Shown: positions 1 through 5,714 of the stretch, one piece after another
How positions within the stretch are numbered: the first letter of the stretch is position 1
Layout: each line of letters begins with the position of its first letter
Source: an uncultured Erysipelotrichaceae bacterium
Lineage (GTDB): Bacteria; Bacillota_I; Bacilli_A; Erysipelotrichales; Erysipelotrichaceae
NCBI GenBank assembly: GCA_902782955.1
Contig: CACZPD010000059.1
Span: 1 to 5,714, forward strand
DNA length: 5,714 bases
Direction: 5' to 3'
The notes under the pieces: model-generated
The model's database searches: none
Told to the model about the DNA's origin: nothing
Seen by the model: only the letters and a program-made list of their open reading frames with translations
Program-made: the position numbers and the translations under genes

Positions 1-114
1 CCGGTGGATATGGCGGAAATACAAAGAAGGGAAGATCTTCTTCTTGATGAAATACGTGCCCGGACAGATTGTGAAGTTGTCAACGGACACGATCTTGATG
101 TTTTTGATATCTGA
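1..114 (+). CDS. C-terminal end of an unidentified protein (5' truncated by the window)
   Basis: Frame 1 is open from the first base and ends at a TGA at 112-114, giving the last 37 residues of a protein. The tail is rich in charged residues (RREDLLLDEIRART, then an acidic end DLDVFDI), which suits an amphipathic helix followed by a short acidic terminus. The other two + frames are less convincing: one stops early and the other runs into the next gene in an unnatural composition. The stop lies 30 nt before the ATG of the FAD protein and no terminator hairpin is seen between them, so the two genes are probably co-transcribed. I do not recognise the family from this fragment and assign no function. 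Confidence 0.6.
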   Translation, partial: PVDMAEIQRREDLLLDEIRARTDCEVVNGHDLDVFDI

Positions 115-127
115 ACGGATGTCTGCC

Positions 128-137
128 GGAAGGAAGG
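128..137 (+). promoter_or_regulatory. Shine-Dalgarno site of the FAD-dependent dehydrogenase
   Basis: A purine-rich GGAAGGAAGG sits 7 nt before the ATG at 145. It contains AGGAAGG, close to the AAGGAGG consensus, and supports 145 as the start codon. Confidence 0.7.
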
Positions 138-144
138 AAACTCC

Positions 145-1698
145 ATGCTGAAAGTAACACAGATCAAATGCAGACCGGGAAACCCGCTTTCCCGTGAAGA
201 TATTGCCGGAAAGCTGCGGTGTCTGCCTTCCGACATCCTTTCATTTGAAGCGGACAGGGAATCGATCGATGCGAGAAAAGAGGAGCTGTATTTCGTATAC
301 AGCGTCTATGTTTCTGTCAGAAATGAGGAAAAGTATTTACGTCTGAAAGATGTCGCCCGGGAAGAAAAACCGGTTTATACCGTTCCTGAGGTGACGAATA
401 CAAGTCAGCGTCCGCTGGTCGTCGGATTCGGCCCGGCCGGAATGTTTGCCGGACTGATTCTGGCTGAAGCGGGATGCAGGCCTGTAATTATAGAGCGGGG
501 CAGGCAGGCGGAAGACAGGGCAAAAGATGTAAAGCGTTTTTTTGAGCAGGGTATTCTGGATGCTGAAAGCAATGTACAGTACGGCGAAGGCGGAGCGGGT
601 ACTTTTTCAGACGGCAAACTGACGACAAGGATCAAGAATTACAGGATACGGAAAGTCCTTGCGGAACTGGTGGAAGCCGGAGCGGATCCGGCCATTATGT
701 ATCAGGCAATGCCTCATCTCGGCACAGACCGCCTGCAGGAGATCGTCCGCAATATCCGCCGCAAGATCATCAGTCTGGGCGGGGAAGTACATTTCCGGAC
801 ACGCATGGAAAACCTGATCATCAAAGACCGCAAAGTATGCGGAGTAAACACAAACCGGGGTGTATTTGAAGCTTCGGAAGTGATCCTGTGCCTTGGTCAC
901 AGTGCTTCTGAAACATACCGGAATCTGTTTGAACAGGGATTTGAGATCCTGCCGAAGGATTTTGCGGCAGGTGTGCGTGTCGAGCATCCGCAGGAAATGA
1001 TCAACCGGAATCAGTACGGAAGATTCGCGGATCATCCATCCCTCGGTCCGGCGAGTTACCGTCTGAGTTACCGGTCATCCCTTGGCAGGGGTGTTTACAG
1101 TTTCTGCATGTGTCCCGGAGGCACCGTAATTCCTGCTTCCACGGAAGAAGGACTCCTGGTCGTAAACGGCATGAGCGAATCATCAAGAAGCGGTCGAAAT
1201 GCCAACAGTGCGCTTCTTGTGCAGATCCCGCAGAGTGATTTTTACAGGAGTAGTCCGCTTGACGGGTTTGCGTTTCAGAAGGAACTGGAAAAAAAGGCAT
1301 TCCGTACCGGTTATGCGGCACCGGCACAGAATATATCCGATTATGCGGAAGGCAGGAAAACAGCGGAATGGAATATCGCTTCCAGTTATCCGCGCGGTGT
1401 GATCAGCACGGATATGCGTGAGCTGTTTTCCGATGCTGTCAATCTTTCACTTCGTGAAGCTGTGATCCATTTTGACCGCCAGATACCCGGTTTTGTGAAC
1501 CGCGGCCTCATGATCGGGATGGAATCACGGTCCAGCTCCCCGATCCGGATGATCCGGTCAGAAGATGGTATGAGCAGTTTCTGTGCGGGAGTATTCCCGT
1601 GCGGTGAAGGCGCAGGCTATGCCGGCGGCATTGTATCCAGTGCGGTCGACGGCATCAAGCAGGCGGAAAATGTCATCCGGTGTATCAACAATCTGTAA
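145..1698 (+). CDS. FAD-dependent dehydrogenase, COG2509 (uncharacterised NAD(FAD)-utilising dehydrogenase family)
   Basis: Predicted cytoplasmic 517-residue flavoprotein, full length for the family; its substrate and reaction are unknown. Residues 1-80 form the family's N-terminal domain ahead of the Rossmann fold. The FAD-binding motif is VGFGPAGMFAG at 93-103, with the acidic end of strand 2 at Glu117 (VIIERG). A second signature, YGEGGAGTFSDGKLTTR, lies at 146-162. CMCPGG at 321-326 places Cys321 and Cys323 in the middle of the protein. GMESRSSSPIR lies at 458-468. The C-terminal FAD-closing motif CGEGAGYAGGI is at 486-496. No signal peptide or membrane segment is seen. The start is fixed by a good Shine-Dalgarno site at 128-137, and a + strand terminator follows the stop. 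In other Bacillota this family is often found among housekeeping genes. Family identity is confident; function is not. Confidence 0.93.
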   Translation: MLKVTQIKCRPGNPLSREDIAGKLRCLPSDILSFEADRESIDARKEELYFVYSVYVSVRNEEKYLRLKDVAREEKPVYTVPEVTNTSQRPLVVGFGPAGMFAGLILAEAGCRPVIIERGRQAEDRAKDVKRFFEQGILDAESNVQYGEGGAGTFSDGKLTTRIKNYRIRKVLAELVEAGADPAIMYQAMPHLGTDRLQEIVRNIRRKIISLGGEVHFRTRMENLIIKDRKVCGVNTNRGVFEASEVILCLGHSASETYRNLFEQGFEILPKDFAAGVRVEHPQEMINRNQYGRFADHPSLGPASYRLSYRSSLGRGVYSFCMCPGGTVIPASTEEGLLVVNGMSESSRSGRNANSALLVQIPQSDFYRSSPLDGFAFQKELEKKAFRTGYAAPAQNISDYAEGRKTAEWNIASSYPRGVISTDMRELFSDAVNLSLREAVIHFDRQIPGFVNRGLMIGMESRSSSPIRMIRSEDGMSSFCAGVFPCGEGAGYAGGIVSSAVDGIKQAENVIRCINNL

Positions 1699-1705
1699 AC
1701 TGTAC

Positions 1706-1735
1706 AGCCCGGTCTGAATACCGGGTTTTCTTTTT
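1706..1735 (+). terminator. Rho-independent terminator of the FAD dehydrogenase gene
   Basis: The stem CCCGGT (1708-1713) pairs with ACCGGG (1720-1725) around a 6-nt loop, and can extend by a G-T and an A-T pair at the base. It is followed by TTTTCTTTTT at 1726-1735. It begins 8 nt after the TAA stop, in the correct orientation for + strand transcripts. Confidence 0.88.
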
Positions 1736-1769
1736 AAAACCCCGTATCTGCGCGAACAGATACGGGGTT
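1736..1769 (-). terminator. Rho-independent terminator of the rRNA methyltransferase operon
   Basis: A perfect 13-bp stem (1738-1750 with 1757-1769) closes a 6-nt loop. Read on the - strand, the stem ends in GGGGTT and continues into a short U-tract (UUUU, partly inside the stem) before A-rich sequence. It starts 6 nt after the TAG stop of the methyltransferase gene. The stem is strong but the U-tract is short. On the + strand no T-run follows the hairpin, so its main role is probably for the - strand operon. Confidence 0.8.
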
Positions 1770-1774
1770 ATGAA

Positions 1775-3094
1775 CTATTGTTTAGATCCCGGCAGTGACA
1801 GTACTGCGATGGATTCAATATGCGGCGTCTGCGGAAACATATCAAATGGTATGACAGTCCGCAGCAGATATTTCTGTTTCAGTACTTTCAGGTTTTTGGC
1901 GAGCGTCGCAGGATTGCAGGATATGTAGATGATCTTTTTGATATCGGTTTTCATGATCGCTTCAAGCATCCTGTCATCCATTCCGCTCCTCGGGGGATCG
2001 GCAATCAGCGTGTCGACCTGCTGCGTCCGTGCTGTTTTCAGCAGTCCGTCCGCAGCGTCCATACACAGAAAACGTGCATTTCTGATCCCGTTCTCCCGGG
2101 CATTCATTTCCGCGTTCCGGACAGCGGAAGGGATATTTTCGATTCCGATGACCGTTTCCGCTTTATCGTGTGCCATCAGTGACATGGCACCGATGCCGCA
2201 GTAAGCTTCGACGATAACATCACATGGATCGATTTTGAATACAGCGGTTTCATAGAGTTTCTGTGCCTGCGGTTCATTGAGCTGGTAGAACGACTCCGGC
2301 GAAAGGAACAACCGGAGTTTACCGGCTTCAGTTGTCAGATATTCTTCCCCGGCAAGCAGTATCGGCTCACTTCCGAAAATACCGGATGACTGTTTTATTG
2401 TATTCCTGCTCTGATACACCGAAATGACCGGCTCGACATTGATCAGGTCCCGGATCAGACTTTCAGAAAGCCTGTCTCTGCCGGTAATGAGTGTACATTG
2501 GATCCTGCCGCCCAGGATACGCATGACCAGGTAGCGGATACCCTGTTTCCGCCTGCCGTCATAAGCACGCATATGATGCGTGTTCAGAACATCCAGAACA
2601 TCGTGCTTTGTCTTCTCCAGCAGCGGATCATGAATTTCGCAATGACGGATATTGATGAAAGCGTTGCTGTCAGGCAGGTACATTCCGGTGATGAGTTTTC
2701 CGTCCTTTTCCCTGACAGGAAGTTTTAACTGGTTTCTGTAACCTGTCTGCAGTTCACTGCCGCGGATATTCCGGACCAGATCCCGTTTGACATTTCCGTA
2801 TTTATACAGCGCTTCTTCCAGAAGTTCTTTTTTGTATTTCAGCTGTGAATCATATGAAAGGATCATCATCGGGCATGAACGGCACCGCTTCTGGTTTCTG
2901 CATACGGGTTCCGTTCTTTCAGAAGATCTCTGCAGAAGTTTTACACATTGTGCCTTCCTGTAACTGCCATGATCCAGAATGATTTCCGCTTCGGCTTTTT
3001 CTCCTGGAAGGACACCGTCACAGAAGACAGGTATACGGTGATCATATCCGATACCTTCCCCGTTAATTCCTAATTTTTTAAATGTAATTTCCAT
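1775..3094 (-). CDS. rlmD: 23S rRNA (uracil-C5)-methyltransferase, RlmD/RlmCD type
   Basis: SAM-dependent enzyme of the TrmA/RlmC/RlmD family that makes 5-methyluridine in 23S rRNA. The start used here gives 439 residues. The N-terminus (ITFKKLGINGEGIGY) matches the start of a TRAM domain. The [4Fe-4S] ligands are present as Cys65-x5-Cys71-x2-Cys74 plus Cys152 (HCEIHDP). FYQLN lies at 270-274, the SAM-binding motif YCGIGAMSL around 298-306, DPPRSG at 366-371, the catalytic nucleophile Cys393 in SCNPATLAKN, and the general base Glu427 in MFPQTPHIES. An in-frame ATG at 3130 would add 12 residues and overlap the preceding gene by 29 nt. The ATG at 3094 is preferred because it has AGGTG four bases upstream and begins at the conserved domain. 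Whether it modifies U1939 only (RlmD) or also U747 (RlmCD, as in Bacillus and Streptococcus) cannot be told from sequence. It is the last gene of the - strand operon. Confidence 0.93.
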   Translation of the reverse strand: MEITFKKLGINGEGIGYDHRIPVFCDGVLPGEKAEAEIILDHGSYRKAQCVKLLQRSSERTEPVCRNQKRCRSCPMMILSYDSQLKYKKELLEEALYKYGNVKRDLVRNIRGSELQTGYRNQLKLPVREKDGKLITGMYLPDSNAFINIRHCEIHDPLLEKTKHDVLDVLNTHHMRAYDGRRKQGIRYLVMRILGGRIQCTLITGRDRLSESLIRDLINVEPVISVYQSRNTIKQSSGIFGSEPILLAGEEYLTTEAGKLRLFLSPESFYQLNEPQAQKLYETAVFKIDPCDVIVEAYCGIGAMSLMAHDKAETVIGIENIPSAVRNAEMNARENGIRNARFLCMDAADGLLKTARTQQVDTLIADPPRSGMDDRMLEAIMKTDIKKIIYISCNPATLAKNLKVLKQKYLLRTVIPFDMFPQTPHIESIAVLSLPGSKQ

Positions 3095-3104
3095 AAAACA
3101 CCTA
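3095..3104 (-). promoter_or_regulatory. Shine-Dalgarno of rlmD overlapping the upstream stop codon
   Basis: On the - strand the junction reads TAGGTGTTTTATG. The TAG (3104-3102) ends the DHHW gene and its last two bases begin the AGGTG ribosome site, four bases before the ATG at 3094. The arrangement favours translational coupling and decides the start codon of the methyltransferase. Confidence 0.75.
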
Positions 3105-4229
3105 CCATAATGCCGACAGGGAACTGTCATTCATAAAGGAATCCGTACTGTAGATGACATAGATATCCGTGCTGGCTTTATCTGTGACAGCTTCAGAAAC
3201 CGGTTCATGATAATAACGCAGATCATATACCATGATATCACTGTATTCCGCAGCGAGGAAAGGAATCAGGATATGCGCGAAGGAGTCTTTGATAATGACT
3301 GCGGATCTGCCGCTTCCCGCATCGGTCCTGATATGTACAGCAGCGTGATTGCCGCCTAGATAATATGTATATTTGTCTTTTTCTTCCAGTTTTTTATCAT
3401 CATACAGGGAATCGGTTCTTTTTCCGTCCTCATATTCTACTGTCACATCGATACCGGGTACGAGATCGATCCGGTACAGATCGTCCGGTTTTGTCCAGAA
3501 CGCACCGGAGCGGGAATACATCGTTCCGCGGAAAGAAGAGGATACTTTTTCAAACCGGAAATCCACAGGTTCCTTATGAAGTACTTCACGGCATATCGCT
3601 TCATATGCCAGTAAAGCACCGCGTTCATTCCAGTGATGATCGGTATGGAAATACGTATTTTCCGTTTTCTGCAGTATGTCACTGACATCGATCACAGTCT
3701 GCCCGGAGCATTCATCTTTTACTGTTTCGACCAGCTCTTTTTCATTGATGTTGAAAGCTCCGTAAGGAAGAGAATCCTTTTCGCCGAACGAAGCTTCCGG
3801 GATGAGAAGGATATTCAGATGGAAATCATTTTCTTCCGAGAAATCCCGGAGGGCGGATATGCCTGCCCGGAACAGCCTGTCATTTCCGGGAAGGAACTGA
3901 CGGATCAGCCTGCCGCTTTTTCCAAAATAGACACCGTTGTTCTCAATAACCCCGGCGAGCTGGACGGTTTTTGCTTTCACGCAGATCCAGCTGCTCCGTG
4001 CGGCAAAGTGGTCGGTAAACCAGTTTTCAAAATCCGTATCAAAATGCCCGCCCAGGAGTCCGGAAAAGGACAGGGAAGGAAACCCGGAGAGATATCTGTT
4101 CTCATTTTCCGAGTATGTGTATTTCGGGGCGGCAAGGTTGAGAGCCGCAAGCGCGTATATGAAACCCAGGAAGACAATGATGGAGATCTTCCGGATCAGG
4201 GATGTTCTTGTTTCGTTTCTGTTGTTCAT
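3102..4229 (-). CDS. DHHW/AlgX-AlgJ-like SGNH protein, predicted cell-surface glycan O-acetyltransferase
   Basis: A 375-residue protein with a short basic N-terminus, one membrane segment at about 13-33 and an extracytoplasmic remainder, so it is probably anchored on the outer face of the membrane. ENRYLSGFPSLS (43-54) is the typical entry to the family's domain. FHTDHHWNERG at 194-204 carries the DHHW signature (197-200). By analogy with AlgX and AlgJ, Asp197 and His199 would be the acid and base. KDSFAHILIPF at 314-324, followed by a DLRYY motif at 336-340, supplies the expected nucleophile Ser316. All three catalytic elements are therefore present. The gene starts 7 nt after the MBOAT gene ends. 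Such pairs (AlgI with AlgJ/AlgX, DltB with DltD) acylate surface polymers, and the inferred role is transfer of acetyl groups to a surface glycan. The actual substrate is unknown. An esterase rather than transferase role is possible. Confidence 0.85.
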   Translation of the reverse strand: MNNRNETRTSLIRKISIIVFLGFIYALAALNLAAPKYTYSENENRYLSGFPSLSFSGLLGGHFDTDFENWFTDHFAARSSWICVKAKTVQLAGVIENNGVYFGKSGRLIRQFLPGNDRLFRAGISALRDFSEENDFHLNILLIPEASFGEKDSLPYGAFNINEKELVETVKDECSGQTVIDVSDILQKTENTYFHTDHHWNERGALLAYEAICREVLHKEPVDFRFEKVSSSFRGTMYSRSGAFWTKPDDLYRIDLVPGIDVTVEYEDGKRTDSLYDDKKLEEKDKYTYYLGGNHAAVHIRTDAGSGRSAVIIKDSFAHILIPFLAAEYSDIMVYDLRYYHEPVSEAVTDKASTDIYVIYSTDSFMNDSSLSALW

Positions 4230-4239
4230 AAATCACCTA
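4230..4239 (-). promoter_or_regulatory. Shine-Dalgarno of the DHHW gene overlapping the MBOAT stop codon
   Basis: On the - strand the junction reads TAGGTGATTTATG. AGGTGA is a perfect six-base complement to the anti-Shine-Dalgarno core UCACCU, and the TAG stop (4239-4237) of the MBOAT gene supplies its first two bases. The geometry matches the DHHW-rlmD junction. Confidence 0.78.
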
Positions 4240-5634
4240 AAAGCGGAAATACAGGAAAGGGTTGTAAGACGCGTCTGTAATAAATGCAGTACAGAGAAAA
4301 AGAGCAGTGAGAACCAGAAGGGGATAAACGATATCCAGTTTCTTTCTCCTGAGGAAAGAGCAGAGAGAGTCAGCGACAGGCATTGAAGCTGTGATGCATA
4401 AAACAAACAGAAGAATATTGTTCCGCAGAAAATAAACAGCCAGTCCGTCTGCAAACCGTGCGGCACCGAAAAACATCAGTTTCAGATAGGACACTCCTGC
4501 GCCAAGATCCGTAAAAGCAAACAGCACCCATGCGGTAAGAACGATAAGCATGGTGTATAAATGACAGATCCATCCCGGCCATTGATCCAGTTTTTTCAGC
4601 AGGAATAGTTTTTCAAAAATCAGGATAATACCGTAAAAAAGTCCCCACAGCACAAAATTCCATGATGCGCCGTGCCAGAATCCGGTCAGGATCCATACAG
4701 TCAGAATATTGATGATCTGCCTTTTGATCCCCTTTCTGTTTCCGCCGAGAGGGATATAAACATAATCCCTGAACCAGTATGACAGGGACATATGCCAGCG
4801 CCGCCAGAATTCTGTGACCGATCGGGAGATGTAAGGATAATTGAAGTTTTCCATGAAATCGAAGCCGAACATTTTGCCGAGACCGATCGCCATGTCGGAA
4901 TAACCGCTGAAATCAAAATAGATTTGAAAAGCAAAAGCAAGTATGCCGATCCATGCGGTCAGCGTACTGGTCTGCGAATAGGGAAGGGAGGAAATGCTCT
5001 CCCATATCCTGCCGGCATTGTTTGCCAGAAGGACTTTTTTGGACAGTCCGGCTGTAAATCTGTAAATACCCTGGGTGAACTGATCCTGGCTTTCCTTCCT
5101 GTGATTCAGCTGTGCCGCAATATCGGTATAGCGTACGATCGGTCCTGCGATCAGCTGGGGAAACATGGTGACATAGGCACCAAAGCTGACCATATCTTTC
5201 TGCGGCTCCGTTTTGCCCCGCCAGACGTCGATCGGATAGGACATTGCCTGGAATGTATAGAAACTTATGCCGATCGGCAGTCCCAGATGAAGAGGTTTTA
5301 CACTTCCGATACCCAGTGCATTCAGGTTTCCGGCAATAAAGTCCCAGTACTTGAAAAAACCGAGAACGGCAATATTGAAAACAACACAAAGGATCAGGAA
5401 TGATTCCGCGCGGCGTATATCTGTGCTTCTATACCGGAAGATCGCTGCGGCCGCGAAGTAATTGGCAATGATGGAAAGCAGCATTACCAGAATGTATACC
5501 GGTTCTCCCCATCCGTAAAAAAAGAGGCTAACCAGGAAAAGAACAGGATTTCTCCATTCCGGTTTTACCGCATAATAAACAGCCAGTACGGCAGGAAGAT
5601 ATGCAAATAAAAATGTAAGGCTGCTGAATACCAT
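4237..5634 (-). CDS. MBOAT family O-acyltransferase (AlgI/DltB-like)
   Basis: A 465-residue polytopic membrane protein, the usual length for AlgI-like MBOAT proteins, with roughly ten hydrophobic segments along its length. It is expected to take an acyl group, most likely acetyl, from a cytoplasmic donor and pass it through the membrane to a partner enzyme outside. Family signatures appear in order: FPQLIAGPIVRY at 158-169, FDFSGYSDMAIGLG at 240-253, YPYISRSVTEFWRRWHMSLS at 266-285 and RDYVYIPLGGNRKG at 289-302. GFWHGASWNFVLWG at 318-331 includes the near-invariant catalytic His321; His281 is the second conserved histidine. The protein ends in the typical NPFLYFRF. The start MVFSSLTFLF matches the family N-terminus. 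The Shine-Dalgarno is poor (AAAGAAAG). It is followed 7 nt later by the DHHW partner, which supports an acetylation module. Distinguishing AlgI-, PatA- or DltB-like substrates is not possible here, but no dltA or dltC gene is visible. Confidence 0.93.
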   Translation of the reverse strand: MVFSSLTFLFAYLPAVLAVYYAVKPEWRNPVLFLVSLFFYGWGEPVYILVMLLSIIANYFAAAAIFRYRSTDIRRAESFLILCVVFNIAVLGFFKYWDFIAGNLNALGIGSVKPLHLGLPIGISFYTFQAMSYPIDVWRGKTEPQKDMVSFGAYVTMFPQLIAGPIVRYTDIAAQLNHRKESQDQFTQGIYRFTAGLSKKVLLANNAGRIWESISSLPYSQTSTLTAWIGILAFAFQIYFDFSGYSDMAIGLGKMFGFDFMENFNYPYISRSVTEFWRRWHMSLSYWFRDYVYIPLGGNRKGIKRQIINILTVWILTGFWHGASWNFVLWGLFYGIILIFEKLFLLKKLDQWPGWICHLYTMLIVLTAWVLFAFTDLGAGVSYLKLMFFGAARFADGLAVYFLRNNILLFVLCITASMPVADSLCSFLRRKKLDIVYPLLVLTALFLCTAFITDASYNPFLYFRF

Positions 5635-5667
5635 CTGATATGCTTTCTTTGTGAATCATTATATCAG
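5635..5667. repeat. 7-bp perfect inverted repeat abutting the MBOAT start codon
   Basis: CTGATAT at 5635-5641 is the exact reverse complement of ATATCAG at 5661-5667, with 19 nt between. In a - strand transcript arriving from upstream, this could fold into a hairpin. Its 3' arm would touch the ATG and its loop would hold the weak ribosome site. As DNA it could be an operator. The arms are short and AT-rich, so chance is possible. Confidence 0.4.
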
Positions 5668-5687
5668 CCGGCAGCGGTAAATGACAG
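5658..5687 (-). promoter_or_regulatory. Possible sigma-70-type promoter of the MBOAT operon
   Basis: On the - strand a perfect TATAAT lies at 5663-5658, with CTGTCA (4 of 6 matches to TTGACA) at 5687-5682 and an 18-bp spacer. Transcription would start near 5651 and give a leader of only about 17 nt. The call is uncertain because the same bases may be the end of an upstream coding frame whose TAA stop lies within TATAAT. Confidence 0.4.
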
Positions 5688-5712
5688 GAATACCATCTTC
5701 CTGAAGCAGGAT
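5659..5712 (-). CDS. Possible C-terminal end of an upstream gene (partial, unidentified)
   Basis: On the - strand one frame is open from the window edge to a TAA at 5661-5659 and encodes a 17-residue tail, ILLQEDGIPVIYRCRLI. Its codons (CTG, CAG, GAA, GAT) resemble those favoured in the neighbouring genes, and it reads like a genuine protein end. The stop would be 24 nt before the MBOAT ATG, implying a longer operon. A competing frame stops at 5664, and 17 residues are too few to prove coding or name a family. Confidence 0.4.
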   Translation of the reverse strand: MLLQEDGIPVIYRCRLI

Positions 5713-5714
5713 GC

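Noticed and set aside
128..140. GGAAGGAAGGAAA as a short tandem repeat
   Set aside because: Three copies of a 4-base purine unit just before a start codon are better explained as a ribosome-binding site. There is too little repetition to argue for phase variation.
607..1327. Open frames of 142 and 108 codons on the - strand
   Set aside because: Both are antisense to conserved parts of the FAD dehydrogenase, overlap each other, and have cysteine- and histidine-rich translations typical of shadow frames.
3095..3130. Upstream ATG at 3130 as the start of rlmD
   Set aside because: It adds 12 residues outside the TRAM domain and overlaps the DHHW gene by 29 nt. The ATG at 3094 has an appropriately spaced AGGTG site.
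3633..4280. A 215-codon open frame on the + strand
   Set aside because: It lies wholly antisense to the well-supported DHHW gene, continues past that gene's start, and its translation shows no recognisable motif or good ribosome site.
4792..5403. A 203-codon open frame on the + strand
   Set aside because: It is antisense to conserved MBOAT motifs. Its composition follows from the codon use of the opposite strand, and no family motif is seen.
4237..5634. DltB of a D-alanylation (dlt) operon
   Set aside because: No dltA, dltC or dltD gene is next to it. The following gene has the DHHW signature rather than DltD features, so an AlgI-like acetylation role is more likely.

Overview
The window looks like ordinary chromosomal DNA from a low-to-mid GC Bacillota (Firmicutes), probably Clostridia or Erysipelotrichia. 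This rests on three things: a COG2509-type FAD protein, an RlmCD/RlmD-type rRNA methyltransferase, and a DHHW/MBOAT polysaccharide acetylation pair, together with strong AGGTG-type Shine-Dalgarno sites. No 16S or other taxonomic marker is present, so the assignment is an inference. No mobile element, CRISPR array, tRNA or rRNA was seen.

Layout: (1) 1-114, + strand: the C-terminal tail of an unrecognised gene. (2) 145-1698, + strand: a full-length FAD-dependent dehydrogenase of the uncharacterised COG2509 family, 30 nt downstream of that tail and so probably in the same operon. (3) 1699-1774: a convergent intergenic gap with two different hairpins placed back to back, one terminating each strand. 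(4) 1775-5634, - strand: three tightly packed genes. In transcription order they are an AlgI/DltB-like MBOAT O-acyltransferase (5634-4237), a membrane-anchored DHHW/AlgJ-like SGNH protein (4229-3102), and a 23S rRNA uracil-C5 methyltransferase (3094-1775). (5) 5635-5714: a short leader with a possible -10 box and a 7-bp inverted repeat, overlapping what may be the end of another - strand gene.

How the genes work together: the MBOAT protein is expected to carry acetyl groups across the membrane. The DHHW protein has the Asp-x-His and Ser elements expected of an AlgX/AlgJ-like enzyme and would transfer them to an extracytoplasmic glycan. The pair is therefore a candidate cell-surface polysaccharide O-acetylation module with an unknown substrate. 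The rRNA methyltransferase is functionally unrelated but translationally linked: both gene junctions on the - strand have a 7-nt gap in which the upstream TAG stop is part of the downstream Shine-Dalgarno (TAGGTG).

No strikingly novel system is visible. The most interesting items are the repeated stop/Shine-Dalgarno architecture, the unknown acceptor of the acetylation pair, and the ambiguous leader upstream of the MBOAT gene.
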